NCBI GenBank assembly: GCA_048393055.1
Contig: DBFJJS010000019.1
Coordinates: 1-64,000 of the forward strand
Direction of reading: 5' to 3'
From: Faeciplasma sp048393055
GTDB lineage: Bacteria > Bacillota > Clostridia > Oscillospirales > Ruminococcaceae
Length of the DNA: 64,000 bases
Every line of letters begins with the position of its first letter. Positions within the stretch are counted from its first letter, which is position 1. The notes below the pieces were generated by a model that saw only the letters and a list, made by a program, of their open reading frames with translations, was not told the DNA's origin and did not search any database. Positions 57,817 through 64,000 of this stretch are shown here, in pieces. The translations under genes were made by a program, and so were the position numbers.

Positions 57817-57954
57817 ATGCTGAACTTTGTCATCGGTCTGCTGTTCGGCGGTTGTATTGCCGCAGTGATTTTGTGCTGTGTGCAGGTAAACCGCATCACC
57901 GAATACGAGCAGAAAATCTATAGGTTCAATAAAAAGCTGAATAATCGAGATTAA
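57817..57954 (+). CDS. DUF3789 small membrane protein
   Basis: This 45-aa frame encodes a membrane helix (MLNFVIGLLFGGCIAAVILCCVQVNR) and a polar tail (YEQKIYRFNKKLNNRD). It matches DUF3789, a family typical of Firmicutes mobile elements. GAGGTGATG precedes the ATG at 57817 and it directly follows dcm. It is too short for most gene callers. Confidence 0.75.
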   Translation: MLNFVIGLLFGGCIAAVILCCVQVNRITEYEQKIYRFNKKLNNRD

Positions 57955-57956
57955 AA

Positions 57957-58010
57957 AAACGAGGTCGTTTTGCGTGTATGGAATTCCGTACATGGAAAAC
58001 GGCCTCGTTT
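57957..58010. repeat. large inverted repeat between DUF3789 and dam
   Basis: AAACGAGGTCGTTTT (57957-57971) pairs with AAAACGGCCTCGTTT (57996-58010), one mismatch, around a 24-base loop that itself contains the palindrome GTATGGAATTCCGTAC. On the minus strand the stem is followed by a run of T, so it is a good terminator for antisense transcription; on the plus strand the T run is weak. Confidence 0.65.
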
Positions 58011-58063
58011 GTTTTCTGCGGAAATTCATACACGCAGACGCCTCCGCAAAGGAGGTGACTCAC

Positions 58064-58930
58064 ATCAATAGCTTTATGGCTTGGGTGGGCGGTAAGAAAG
58101 CCCTTCGGGACGAAATTCTCGCCCGTTTTCCGTTGGACTACAAGAGATATATCGAAGTGTTCGGAGGCGCGGGCTGGGTGCTGTTTCACAAACCGCCCGG
58201 AAACGATTTTGAAGTGTTCAATGATTTCAACGGAAACCTTGTCAATCTGTATCGGTGTGTGCGGGAGCAGCCGGAAAAACTCTGCGGCGAACTGCGGTAT
58301 CTGCTCAACTCCCGCCTTGATTTTGAATATATGAAGCAGATGCTTCATTCGCAGGCAGTTTTGCCCGATGTGCGCAGAGCCGCTTATTACTATGCGCTGA
58401 TCCGATACAGCTACGCAGCCGGAACCTCCACCTTCGGCAGTCAGCCGCACGCCATGTGGAACAATTTTCCCCTGATAGAAGCAGCGGCAGGCAGGCTGCA
58501 GAAGGTCATTGTTGAGAACAAAGACTGCGTAAAGCTCATTTCACAATATGACCGGCCAGAGAGCTTCTTCTATTGCGATCCGCCGTATTATCAGGCAGAT
58601 CAGTACTATGAAGCTGTGTCTGCCGATGGTTTTGACCATCAGGGACTTGCCGAAGCACTGTTCTCTATGAAAGGAAAATTTCTACTTTCCTATAACGACT
58701 GCGAGTTTATCCGAGAGCTTTATACCCGCCCCGGCATCGTAATTGAGAGAACGACAAGGCTCTCCAACATCGCACAGCGGTACGACAACGGGAAACAGTA
58801 CCCTGAACTTTTAATTTCCAATTACGACACCACCGAGCTTGCCCGATCCTGCGTACAGCTCACGCTGTTTAACGAGCTTGACACGCAGGAGATCATAAAC
58901 GAAAGGATAATTTATAATGGAACGATATGA
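58064..58930 (+). CDS. dam: DNA adenine methylase (D12/Dam class)
   Basis: The 288-aa enzyme has motif I (EVFGGAGWVLF) and motif IV DPPY (FFYCDPPYYQ), plus the substrate segment VFNDFNGNLVNLYRCV and NNFPLIEAAAGRL. It methylates N6 of adenine. No cognate nuclease is adjacent. GGAGGTGA (58051-58058) is ideally spaced before ATC at 58064, giving (M)NSFMAWVGGKKALRD, a start typical of the family; the next ATG is at 58076, 18 bases after the Shine-Dalgarno. Either ATC is used as a rare start or an original ATG has mutated and 58076 is used. Confidence 0.88.
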   Translation: MNSFMAWVGGKKALRDEILARFPLDYKRYIEVFGGAGWVLFHKPPGNDFEVFNDFNGNLVNLYRCVREQPEKLCGELRYLLNSRLDFEYMKQMLHSQAVLPDVRRAAYYYALIRYSYAAGTSTFGSQPHAMWNNFPLIEAAAGRLQKVIVENKDCVKLISQYDRPESFFYCDPPYYQADQYYEAVSADGFDHQGLAEALFSMKGKFLLSYNDCEFIRELYTRPGIVIERTTRLSNIAQRYDNGKQYPELLISNYDTTELARSCVQLTLFNELDTQEIINERIIYNGTI

Positions 58931-59156
58931 ATTTGAAATGATCCCCGTACCTGCAGAGGCACTGGATGCTGTAGGAATTGCACCCGGCGTAACGGTGGAA
59001 GCATTTGCAGACGGCGGCCGCATCGTCATTCAAAAGACGCCGGAGGATGACTTCTGCGAAGCATATAACGATGACTGCGAGGGTTGCCCTTACTGCTGCC
59101 CCTGCTGCGGCGAATGCCTGAAAGAACAATTCGGCGGAGGTGAAGACGGTGAATAA
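58917..59156 (+). CDS. AbrB-like protein with Cys cluster
   Basis: The 79-aa protein begins with an AbrB/SpoVT-like swapped-hairpin half (IPVPAEALDAVGIAPGVTVEAFADGGRIVIQ) and ends with a dense Cys stretch CEGCPYCCPCCGEC (seven Cys) that should bind metal. It overlaps dam by 14 bases and the next gene by eight. Unusual in that the hairpin domain lacks the basic N-terminal residues of DNA-binding AbrB proteins. Confidence 0.75.
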   Translation: MERYEFEMIPVPAEALDAVGIAPGVTVEAFADGGRIVIQKTPEDDFCEAYNDDCEGCPYCCPCCGECLKEQFGGGEDGE

Positions 59157-59499
59157 ACTGTACCGCATTCTCGGAAAAAGAGGAAGGATCACGATCCCCT
59201 ATGAAATCAGACGGCGCGTCGGCTTTCAGTATAACGATGTGCTGTCCTTTACCGAGAAGGACGACCGCACCGTTGTGGTCAGACGGGAGAAAATCTGCGA
59301 TAACTGCAAAGGAACACGGTCTGCTGTCAATAAGCAGTCGGACGGCATCACGCTGCTGCAGTTTCTTGACGGTCTCTCCGCCGATGAACAGCGAGCCGCC
59401 CTCATTCATTTATCGGTTAAATGGGCGGAAAAGCAAGGCTGTGAAAAAACGACTATAGTAGAAAGGAATTTGCAGAATGAAAGTAAAAGCACAAATTGA
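59149..59499 (+). CDS. AbrB/SpoVT-family transcriptional regulator
   Basis: The 116-aa protein has an AbrB DNA-binding hairpin (YRILGKRGRITIPYEIRRRVGFQYNDVLSFTEKDDRTVVVRRE) followed by CDNC and a C-terminal helical segment (LLQFLDGLSADEQRAALIHLSVKWAEK). It is probably a dimeric regulator of element genes. GTG 59149 is chosen: GGAGG lies about nine bases upstream, whereas the GTG at 59140 directly abuts it. It overlaps the next gene by 23 bases. Confidence 0.85.
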   Translation: MNKLYRILGKRGRITIPYEIRRRVGFQYNDVLSFTEKDDRTVVVRREKICDNCKGTRSAVNKQSDGITLLQFLDGLSADEQRAALIHLSVKWAEKQGCEKTTIVERNLQNESKSTN

Positions 59500-59818
59500 C
59501 CGTTTTATCGGAAAAGACAACCGCATCAAGGCATACGCCAGCGTAATCCTCGGCGGCGAGTATGTGATCAGGGATATCGCCGTTATGGACAGCAAAAACG
59601 GTCTGTTCGCAAGAATGCCGTATCGTTCATATAAAGACCGAAACGGCAATATGCAGTATTTGGATGTGGCGTTTGCTCTGAATGAAACCTCCCGCAATGC
59701 TGTCAGCGATGCGGTTTTGGAAGTCTACGAACAGCGGCTTCAAATGGAAGAAGCTGAATCGCAGGGCTTGGAAGATCAGGAGGAAGATGAAGCCCCGGTT
59801 TTTGAGCAGAGAATGTGA
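59477..59818 (+). CDS. SpoVG-family protein
   Basis: The 113-aa protein matches SpoVG, a small nucleic-acid-binding regulator: VKAQIDRFIGKDNRIKAYASVILGGEYVIRDIAVMDSKNGLFARMPYRSYKDRNG. It has an acidic C-terminal tail (EEAESQGLEDQEEDEAP). AGAAAGGAA precedes its ATG. SpoVG paralogues are frequent on Firmicutes conjugative elements; the chromosomal one is not in the window. Confidence 0.88.
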   Translation: MKVKAQIDRFIGKDNRIKAYASVILGGEYVIRDIAVMDSKNGLFARMPYRSYKDRNGNMQYLDVAFALNETSRNAVSDAVLEVYEQRLQMEEAESQGLEDQEEDEAPVFEQRM

Positions 59819-59893
59819 TTTTTTCAAAAAACAGCCGATTCTCGCTGGACTTTCAGGCTTTTTCCCTTATCCTTATAGTCAGAGGTGATCAGT

Positions 59894-60601
59894 ATGATAA
59901 AAATGAAACGATACGCGCTCCTCCTCGCAGGTCTGACGCTCATCAGCCTTGCAGGGTGCGGTAAGCAAGAACCGCCGCTGACGATAACCGACAATCCATC
60001 CTCGGTCGACACTTCGGCAGATGTAACATCGGCTGCCGAACCAAACAATGAGATTCCTGCCAGTCCGTCTGCTCCGACAGAATCAGAGAATCCGACAGAC
60101 AGCATACCCGAAACTCGGCTGCAGGCAGAAGAAACAGAAACCCCGGCAAAACCGTCCGGCACAGAATATGTCACCGAACCAAAACACCCTGCACAGACAG
60201 AAGAAAAAACAAATTCTGTCTCACCCACACCGCCGCCGAAAGAGTCGGAAACGCAAAAACCAAAACCTGCGCCGACACAGCCACCTGTGGAAGAACCGCC
60301 ACAGAGCGAGCCGCCGCAGGAAACCGCACCGTCCGAAGAACCCACCGTTCCCAATTTTAACATTCAGACTTGGATCGATTATGCTAAAACCTACGCTGTG
60401 AGCATTGGGCTGCGGCTGGAAAGCTCGGCGATTGACTGTTGGGACAATCCAATCACAGCAGGTGCGCATAGCTCCTGCCTGCAGCGGGATATCGAAAGCC
60501 GCTTAAATCGGTACAGCTGTGACGAGGATATTACCGATGTCTGGATATGGGCGGAGGAACGCTCCGATGGGAGCCACGATTTATATATCGGCTACGCCTA
60601 A
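59894..60601 (+). CDS. lipoprotein with Pro/Thr-rich linker
   Basis: The 235-aa protein has a signal peptide with lipobox (LAGC, about residue 22), a long Pro-, Thr- and Glu-rich linker (roughly 30-155) that would span the wall, and a C-terminal domain of about 80 residues (WIDYAKTYAVSIGLRLESSAIDCWDNPITAG... DITDVWIWAEERSDGSHDLYIGYA). AGAGGTGA supports the ATG at 59894. It is probably displayed on the surface; the next gene is a surface adhesin. Domain unnamed. Confidence 0.8.
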   Translation: MIKMKRYALLLAGLTLISLAGCGKQEPPLTITDNPSSVDTSADVTSAAEPNNEIPASPSAPTESENPTDSIPETRLQAEETETPAKPSGTEYVTEPKHPAQTEEKTNSVSPTPPPKESETQKPKPAPTQPPVEEPPQSEPPQETAPSEEPTVPNFNIQTWIDYAKTYAVSIGLRLESSAIDCWDNPITAGAHSSCLQRDIESRLNRYSCDEDITDVWIWAEERSDGSHDLYIGYA

Positions 60602-60628
60602 ACCAAAATTAAAACTGAATATTTCATT

Positions 60629-60662
60629 AAACGCACTGTGTAAAAACCACGGTGCGTTTTTT
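60629..60662 (+). terminator. terminator before the adhesin gene
   Basis: AAACGCACTGTG pairs with CCACGGTGCGTTT around a short loop, followed by T run (to 60662). The adhesin must have its own promoter or rely on read-through. Confidence 0.75.
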
Positions 60663-60682
60663 CATTTTAAGGAGGTTTTCAA

Positions 60683-63600
60683 GTGAAAACGAAAAAAATC
60701 AAAAAAATAATGTCGCTGTTTCTTGCGGCGCTGATGTGCGTTACCACCCTTGCGGGCTTTGGTACGACCGCCTACGCCGCAGAAGAAACCGATGAGGTAT
60801 ATCTTGTGTCGTTCCCCCGTGACGGGGATGACAACTATAGCGGCGAATGGGGACACGGTAGTCATGAATTTATGAATGGTTGGTCAACCGACACATCCCG
60901 TTATACCTCTGTTTATGCTATGGGTTCGTATAACGGCAACATCTGTTACTGTATTGAGATTGGTGTCCCTCTGAAAACAGGCGATCGCTTTATCAAAAAA
61001 GGCGAAAACTTTTGGGACAATTACCCCTCGTCCTACAACAAAACCATTTCCCCCGATGATATAAAACTGTTTATTGGCAGAATCATGCAATATGGCTACA
61101 CGGGGACGATTTCGACCTCTTGGCGTTCGCAGAATGAGGACGGCGACAAGCTGGCTCACGCTGTCGCCACGCAGCTTTTAATTTGGGAAACCGTGGTTGG
61201 CGAGCGTGACGCAGACTTTAACAAGGTCAGCACTGGCGGCAAAGACGCTATTCTTGATCAGATCAGTACAAACCATCCTTTACGCAGTAAGATTATGAAC
61301 TACTACAATTCCATTGCGGCAAGCGTGCAGGCTCATTCCAAAGTGCCGAGCTTCTTCTCCAAATCCACAGGTAAAGCGCAGAATATTGAACTGGAATGGG
61401 ACGGCGAAAAGTACACCGCCACGCTCACCGACAAAAACAATGTGCTCTCCGACTATTCGTTCTCCGCAAGCGTTTCGGGTATTCATTTTTCCGTAAGCGG
61501 AGACAAACTGACGATTGCCGCCGACAAAGCGCCGAGCAGTACCGTCACGATTACCGCAGAAAAGAAAAATTCACAAAGGCGCGGCGTCATCACCTGGACG
61601 GACGGCGTTTACGGCCCGAACGGGGAGCTGCAGGATACCGTCACTTACGCACAGGAGGTCAACGATCCTGTAAAAGGGTACCTCAATATCAAGGTCTCGC
61701 AGGGATCGGCAAAGATCATCAAGACCTCCGAGGACGGAAAAGTTGACGGTGTTTCTTTCCGCATTCAGGGAAACGGCATTGACCAAACTGTTAAAACAGC
61801 CAACGGCGGCCAGATTCAAGTGGATCATCTCAATCCGGGCATCTACACCGTAACCGAGCAGACAGAAAACAAATATGAGCCGCAGGAAAGCCGCAGGGTC
61901 ACCGTAGTGTCCGGGCAGACGGCAACCGTAACATTTAATAATACTCTCAAACGTGGCAGCCTCAGGGTGGTCAAGACCGCCGAAGACAATATGGCTGAGG
62001 GCGTCAAATTTCATCTCTACGGCACTTCGCTTTCCGGTCTTGCCGTAGATGAATACGCTGTGACCGATGCATCGGGTACCGCTGTTTTTGAGGACGTCCT
62101 CATTTCCGGCAGTACGCCATACACTCTCGAAGAGGTGGATGCCGATATCAAATATGTGGTGCCGGAAGAACAGACCGCAGCCATCGAGTGGAACAAGGTA
62201 ACCGACAAGAGTTTTCACAATGTCCTCAAAAAATGGAGCCTCACCGTCACCAAATCCGACAGTGAAAAAGGGCTGCCGCAGGGTGGCGCTTCTCTTGCCG
62301 GAGCAAAATACGGTGTATTTAACGGCGGGCAGCTCATGGATGTGTACGAAACCGATCCCAACGGGCAGTTCACCACAAAATCCTATGTCTGCGGAAACGA
62401 CTGGTCTCTGCGGGAGATCGAGCCGAGCGAGGGGTACCTGCTCAACACCGAATCTCTGCACATCGGCGCGGAGGCGAAGCTCTATACGGCGGAATTTAGT
62501 CTTGCCGCACCGCTTGACTCCTATGAAACCGTTAACAAAGGAAAAATCGCCGTGATCAAGCACTGCGACGACGGCGAAACACAGATCGAAACGCCAGAAG
62601 AAGGCGCGGAATTCGAAGTTTATCTGAAAAGCGCCGGAAGTTATGCGGACGCGGAGGAAACCGAACGGGATATCCTTGTCTGTGATGGATATGGTTTTGC
62701 GGAATCGAAATCCCTGCCTTACGGCATTTACACGGTAAAACAAACCAAGGGCTGGGACGGCAGAGAGCTGCTGCCCGACTTTGATGTGTTTGTGAAGGAG
62801 GACGGCGAAGTATACCGTTACCTCATCAACAACGCCACCTTTGAGTCTCTGATCGAGATCGTAAAAAAGGATGCGGAAACCGGTAAGGTTATCCCTGCCG
62901 CAGGCGTCGGTTTCAAGGTGAGGAATACCGATACCGGCGAATATATCGTCCAGCACATCAACTACCCGACGCCGGTGGATATCGACACCTATTACACCGA
63001 TACCACAGGTAAGCTGATGATGCCGGAGCCTCTTGGTTTCGGGAATTACGAGTTAATTGAGCAGTGCAGCGCATACGGGTATGTCCTTGACTTCACGCCC
63101 GTACCGTTCAAGGTGGACGGCACACAGACCACCGTTGTGGTCGAAAAGCATAATGTTGCGCAGAAAGGCACGATCACGGTCGGCAAGACCGGCGAGGTGT
63201 TCTCTTCCGTGACGGAAACAGACGGCATCTATCAGCCAGTTTACACGGTAGGCAATGTACCGGATACGCACTATGTCATTACGGCGGTCGGAGATATCTA
63301 TACGCCGGATGGAACACTCCGATATCAGGATAAACAGGTTGTGGCTCGTTTGCAGACAGGCCGGGACGGCACTGCGACCACAGAACCGTTGTATCTTGGA
63401 ACTTTCAAAATTTGTGAGGAAAAAGCTGCCTATGGTATGGTGATCAGCAGAGAAATTAAAACAGTGGAGCTGACCTATGCCGGCGAAAATGTTGAAGTGA
63501 CTTCCACTGAAGTCTCGTTTTACAACGAGCGTCAAAAGGCAGAAATCAGTCTCTCCAAAATTTTGGAGCAGAACGAGCTGTTTGGCATCGGCGAAAACGG

Positions 63601-64000
63601 CGAAATCCTCTCGGTGCAGTTCGGGCTGTTTGCCGCGGAGGATCTTGCGGCGGCAGACGGCTCAGTGATCCCAAAAGACGGACTGCTGGAAATCGTCAAT
63701 TGTACGGAAAACGGTAAGGCGGTGTTTAAGACCGACATCCCCGTTGGCGCAAAACTCTATGTCAAGGAAATCGCCGCAGACGAGCACTATCTCCTCTCGG
63801 ACGAAAAATATCCTGTAGAGTTTGTGTATGCAGGGCAGGATATCGCCGTTTTGGAAATTCAGGTCAATGACAGCGAAGCGATTGAAAACGATCTCATCTA
63901 CGGCAGCATCAAGGGCTTAAAGATTGACCGTGAAACAGAAGAACCCATTACGGGTGCTCTGTTCGGTTTGTTCCGTTCGGACGAAACCGAGTTTACGGAA
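60683..64000 (+). CDS. thioester-domain CnaB-repeat surface adhesin (3' end missing)
   Basis: A GTG start behind AAGGAGG opens a frame that runs 1106 codons to the window edge without a stop. A signal peptide (about 1-32) is followed by a thioester domain: Cys90 in YCIE and Gln164 in ATQLLIWE would form the Cys-Gln thioester that covalently grips host surface molecules. From about residue 330 come at least seven SpaA/CnaB-type domains (starts such as GSAKIIKTSEDGK, GSLRVVKTAED, WSLTVTKSDSEKG, IEIVKKDAETGK, SIKGLKIDRETEEP), which are stabilised by Lys-Asn isopeptide bonds. The C-terminal wall anchor is beyond the edge. This is a frequent cargo of Firmicutes ICEs. Confidence 0.92.
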   Translation, partial: MKTKKIKKIMSLFLAALMCVTTLAGFGTTAYAAEETDEVYLVSFPRDGDDNYSGEWGHGSHEFMNGWSTDTSRYTSVYAMGSYNGNICYCIEIGVPLKTGDRFIKKGENFWDNYPSSYNKTISPDDIKLFIGRIMQYGYTGTISTSWRSQNEDGDKLAHAVATQLLIWETVVGERDADFNKVSTGGKDAILDQISTNHPLRSKIMNYYNSIAASVQAHSKVPSFFSKSTGKAQNIELEWDGEKYTATLTDKNNVLSDYSFSASVSGIHFSVSGDKLTIAADKAPSSTVTITAEKKNSQRRGVITWTDGVYGPNGELQDTVTYAQEVNDPVKGYLNIKVSQGSAKIIKTSEDGKVDGVSFRIQGNGIDQTVKTANGGQIQVDHLNPGIYTVTEQTENKYEPQESRRVTVVSGQTATVTFNNTLKRGSLRVVKTAEDNMAEGVKFHLYGTSLSGLAVDEYAVTDASGTAVFEDVLISGSTPYTLEEVDADIKYVVPEEQTAAIEWNKVTDKSFHNVLKKWSLTVTKSDSEKGLPQGGASLAGAKYGVFNGGQLMDVYETDPNGQFTTKSYVCGNDWSLREIEPSEGYLLNTESLHIGAEAKLYTAEFSLAAPLDSYETVNKGKIAVIKHCDDGETQIETPEEGAEFEVYLKSAGSYADAEETERDILVCDGYGFAESKSLPYGIYTVKQTKGWDGRELLPDFDVFVKEDGEVYRYLINNATFESLIEIVKKDAETGKVIPAAGVGFKVRNTDTGEYIVQHINYPTPVDIDTYYTDTTGKLMMPEPLGFGNYELIEQCSAYGYVLDFTPVPFKVDGTQTTVVVEKHNVAQKGTITVGKTGEVFSSVTETDGIYQPVYTVGNVPDTHYVITAVGDIYTPDGTLRYQDKQVVARLQTGRDGTATTEPLYLGTFKICEEKAAYGMVISREIKTVELTYAGENVEVTSTEVSFYNERQKAEISLSKILEQNELFGIGENGEILSVQFGLFAAEDLAAADGSVIPKDGLLEIVNCTENGKAVFKTDIPVGAKLYVKEIAADEHYLLSDEKYPVEFVYAGQDIAVLEIQVNDSEAIENDLIYGSIKGLKIDRETEEPITGALFGLFRSDETEFTE

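Larger units (their letters stand above)
55022..64000 (+). mobile_element. putative integrative element at the ssrA 3' end (partial)
   Basis: From the 3' end of tmRNA to the right edge the gene content changes: Dcm and Dam-type methylases without a restriction enzyme, DUF4314, DUF3789, SpoVG and AbrB-like paralogues, a large CnaB-type surface protein and several conserved hypothetical proteins, all on the plus strand and with many C/G-ending codons (CGC/CGG Arg) unlike the AGG-rich neighbours. Such sets are usual cargo of Firmicutes ICEs (Tn1549-like). The 3' end of ssrA is a common integrase target. No integrase, relaxase or second att copy lies in the window, so extent and type are inferred. 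Confidence 0.65.

Noticed and set aside
56673..58930. Complete restriction-modification system
   Set aside because: Dcm and Dam genes are present, but the frames between and around them encode small proteins without endonuclease motifs.
61571..62956. Minus-strand open frame of 461 codons opposite the adhesin gene
   Set aside because: It is exactly antisense to a clear CnaB-type protein; the repeats and codon bias of the plus frame explain the long antisense frame.
55022..64000. Integrase, relaxase or phage structural genes in the right-hand element
   Set aside because: None is encoded up to the window edge; only cargo genes are visible, so element type cannot be fixed.
1..64000. CRISPR arrays
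   Set aside because: No regularly spaced direct repeats of 23-40 bases were seen anywhere in the window.

Overview
The window reads as the chromosome of an anaerobic, fermentative Clostridia species, most likely an Oscillospiraceae/Ruminococcaceae-type gut bacterium. The reasons are the CIRCE-hrcA-grpE-dnaK-dnaJ order, clean sigma-A promoters, clostridial families (DUF3793, DUF6062, DUF6472, DUF1294, a QueT gene behind a preQ1 riboswitch), a Rex-linked [FeFe]-hydrogenase operon, acetate kinase and several plant-polysaccharide enzymes. No rRNA, canonical tRNA or CRISPR array was seen. The taxonomic statement is an inference from gene content.

Layout. 1-5000: heat-shock operon with a perfect CIRCE operator. 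5000-12500: GH27 alpha-galactosidase, a tiny zinc-ribbon-like protein, a MacB/FtsX-type ABC transporter fusion, and a CopZ-like chaperone followed by a P1B-type ATPase with altered signature motifs. 12500-19150 (minus strand): EamA transporter, then flavodoxin/DUF3793 and a four-gene operon with two ABC half-transporters. These last two operons share an 18-bp palindrome (three copies), suggesting one regulon, probably iron or redox. 19150-28200: AAA ATPase, rmuC, xylB, a solitary mazF, the darA-holB-ricT operon, and a probable DNA-damage locus (LexA box, 65-aa protein, DUF896/YnzC, WYL regulator). 28400-36400: preQ1 riboswitch-queT, a lipoprotein, and a minus-strand hydrogen operon in transcription order rex, APH-like kinase, two thioredoxin-like [2Fe-2S] proteins, sensory hydrogenase HydS with PAS domain, PP2C/SpoIIE phosphatase, catalytic [FeFe] hydrogenase. 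36500-41400: LysR regulator, then GH3 and GH43 xylan-type glycosidases. 41450-54600: housekeeping genes (proC, nadE, ackA, tmcAL, ogg, rlmB, smpB, a nitroreductase) and one remarkable gene at 49450-51996, which looks like a P-type ATPase fold that has lost its catalytic motifs.

54671-55021 is ssrA (tmRNA). Immediately after it begins an accessory element that runs off the right edge: a Cys-rich protein, a hyperacidic protein, DUF4314, Dcm, DUF3789, a Dam-type methylase whose best start codon is ATC, two AbrB-like/Cys-rich proteins, a SpoVG paralogue, a lipoprotein, and a giant thioester-domain plus CnaB-repeat surface adhesin open at the window end. Gene content and codon use differ from the chromosome, and the 3' end of tmRNA is a classical integration target. 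No integrase or relaxase lies inside the window, so calling it an integrative conjugative element is an inference.

Metabolically the chromosomal part fits a fibre fermenter. GH27, GH43, GH3 and XylB feed pentoses and hexoses into glycolysis, AckA makes ATP and acetate, and the Rex/HydS/hydrogenase operon disposes of and senses reducing power as H2.
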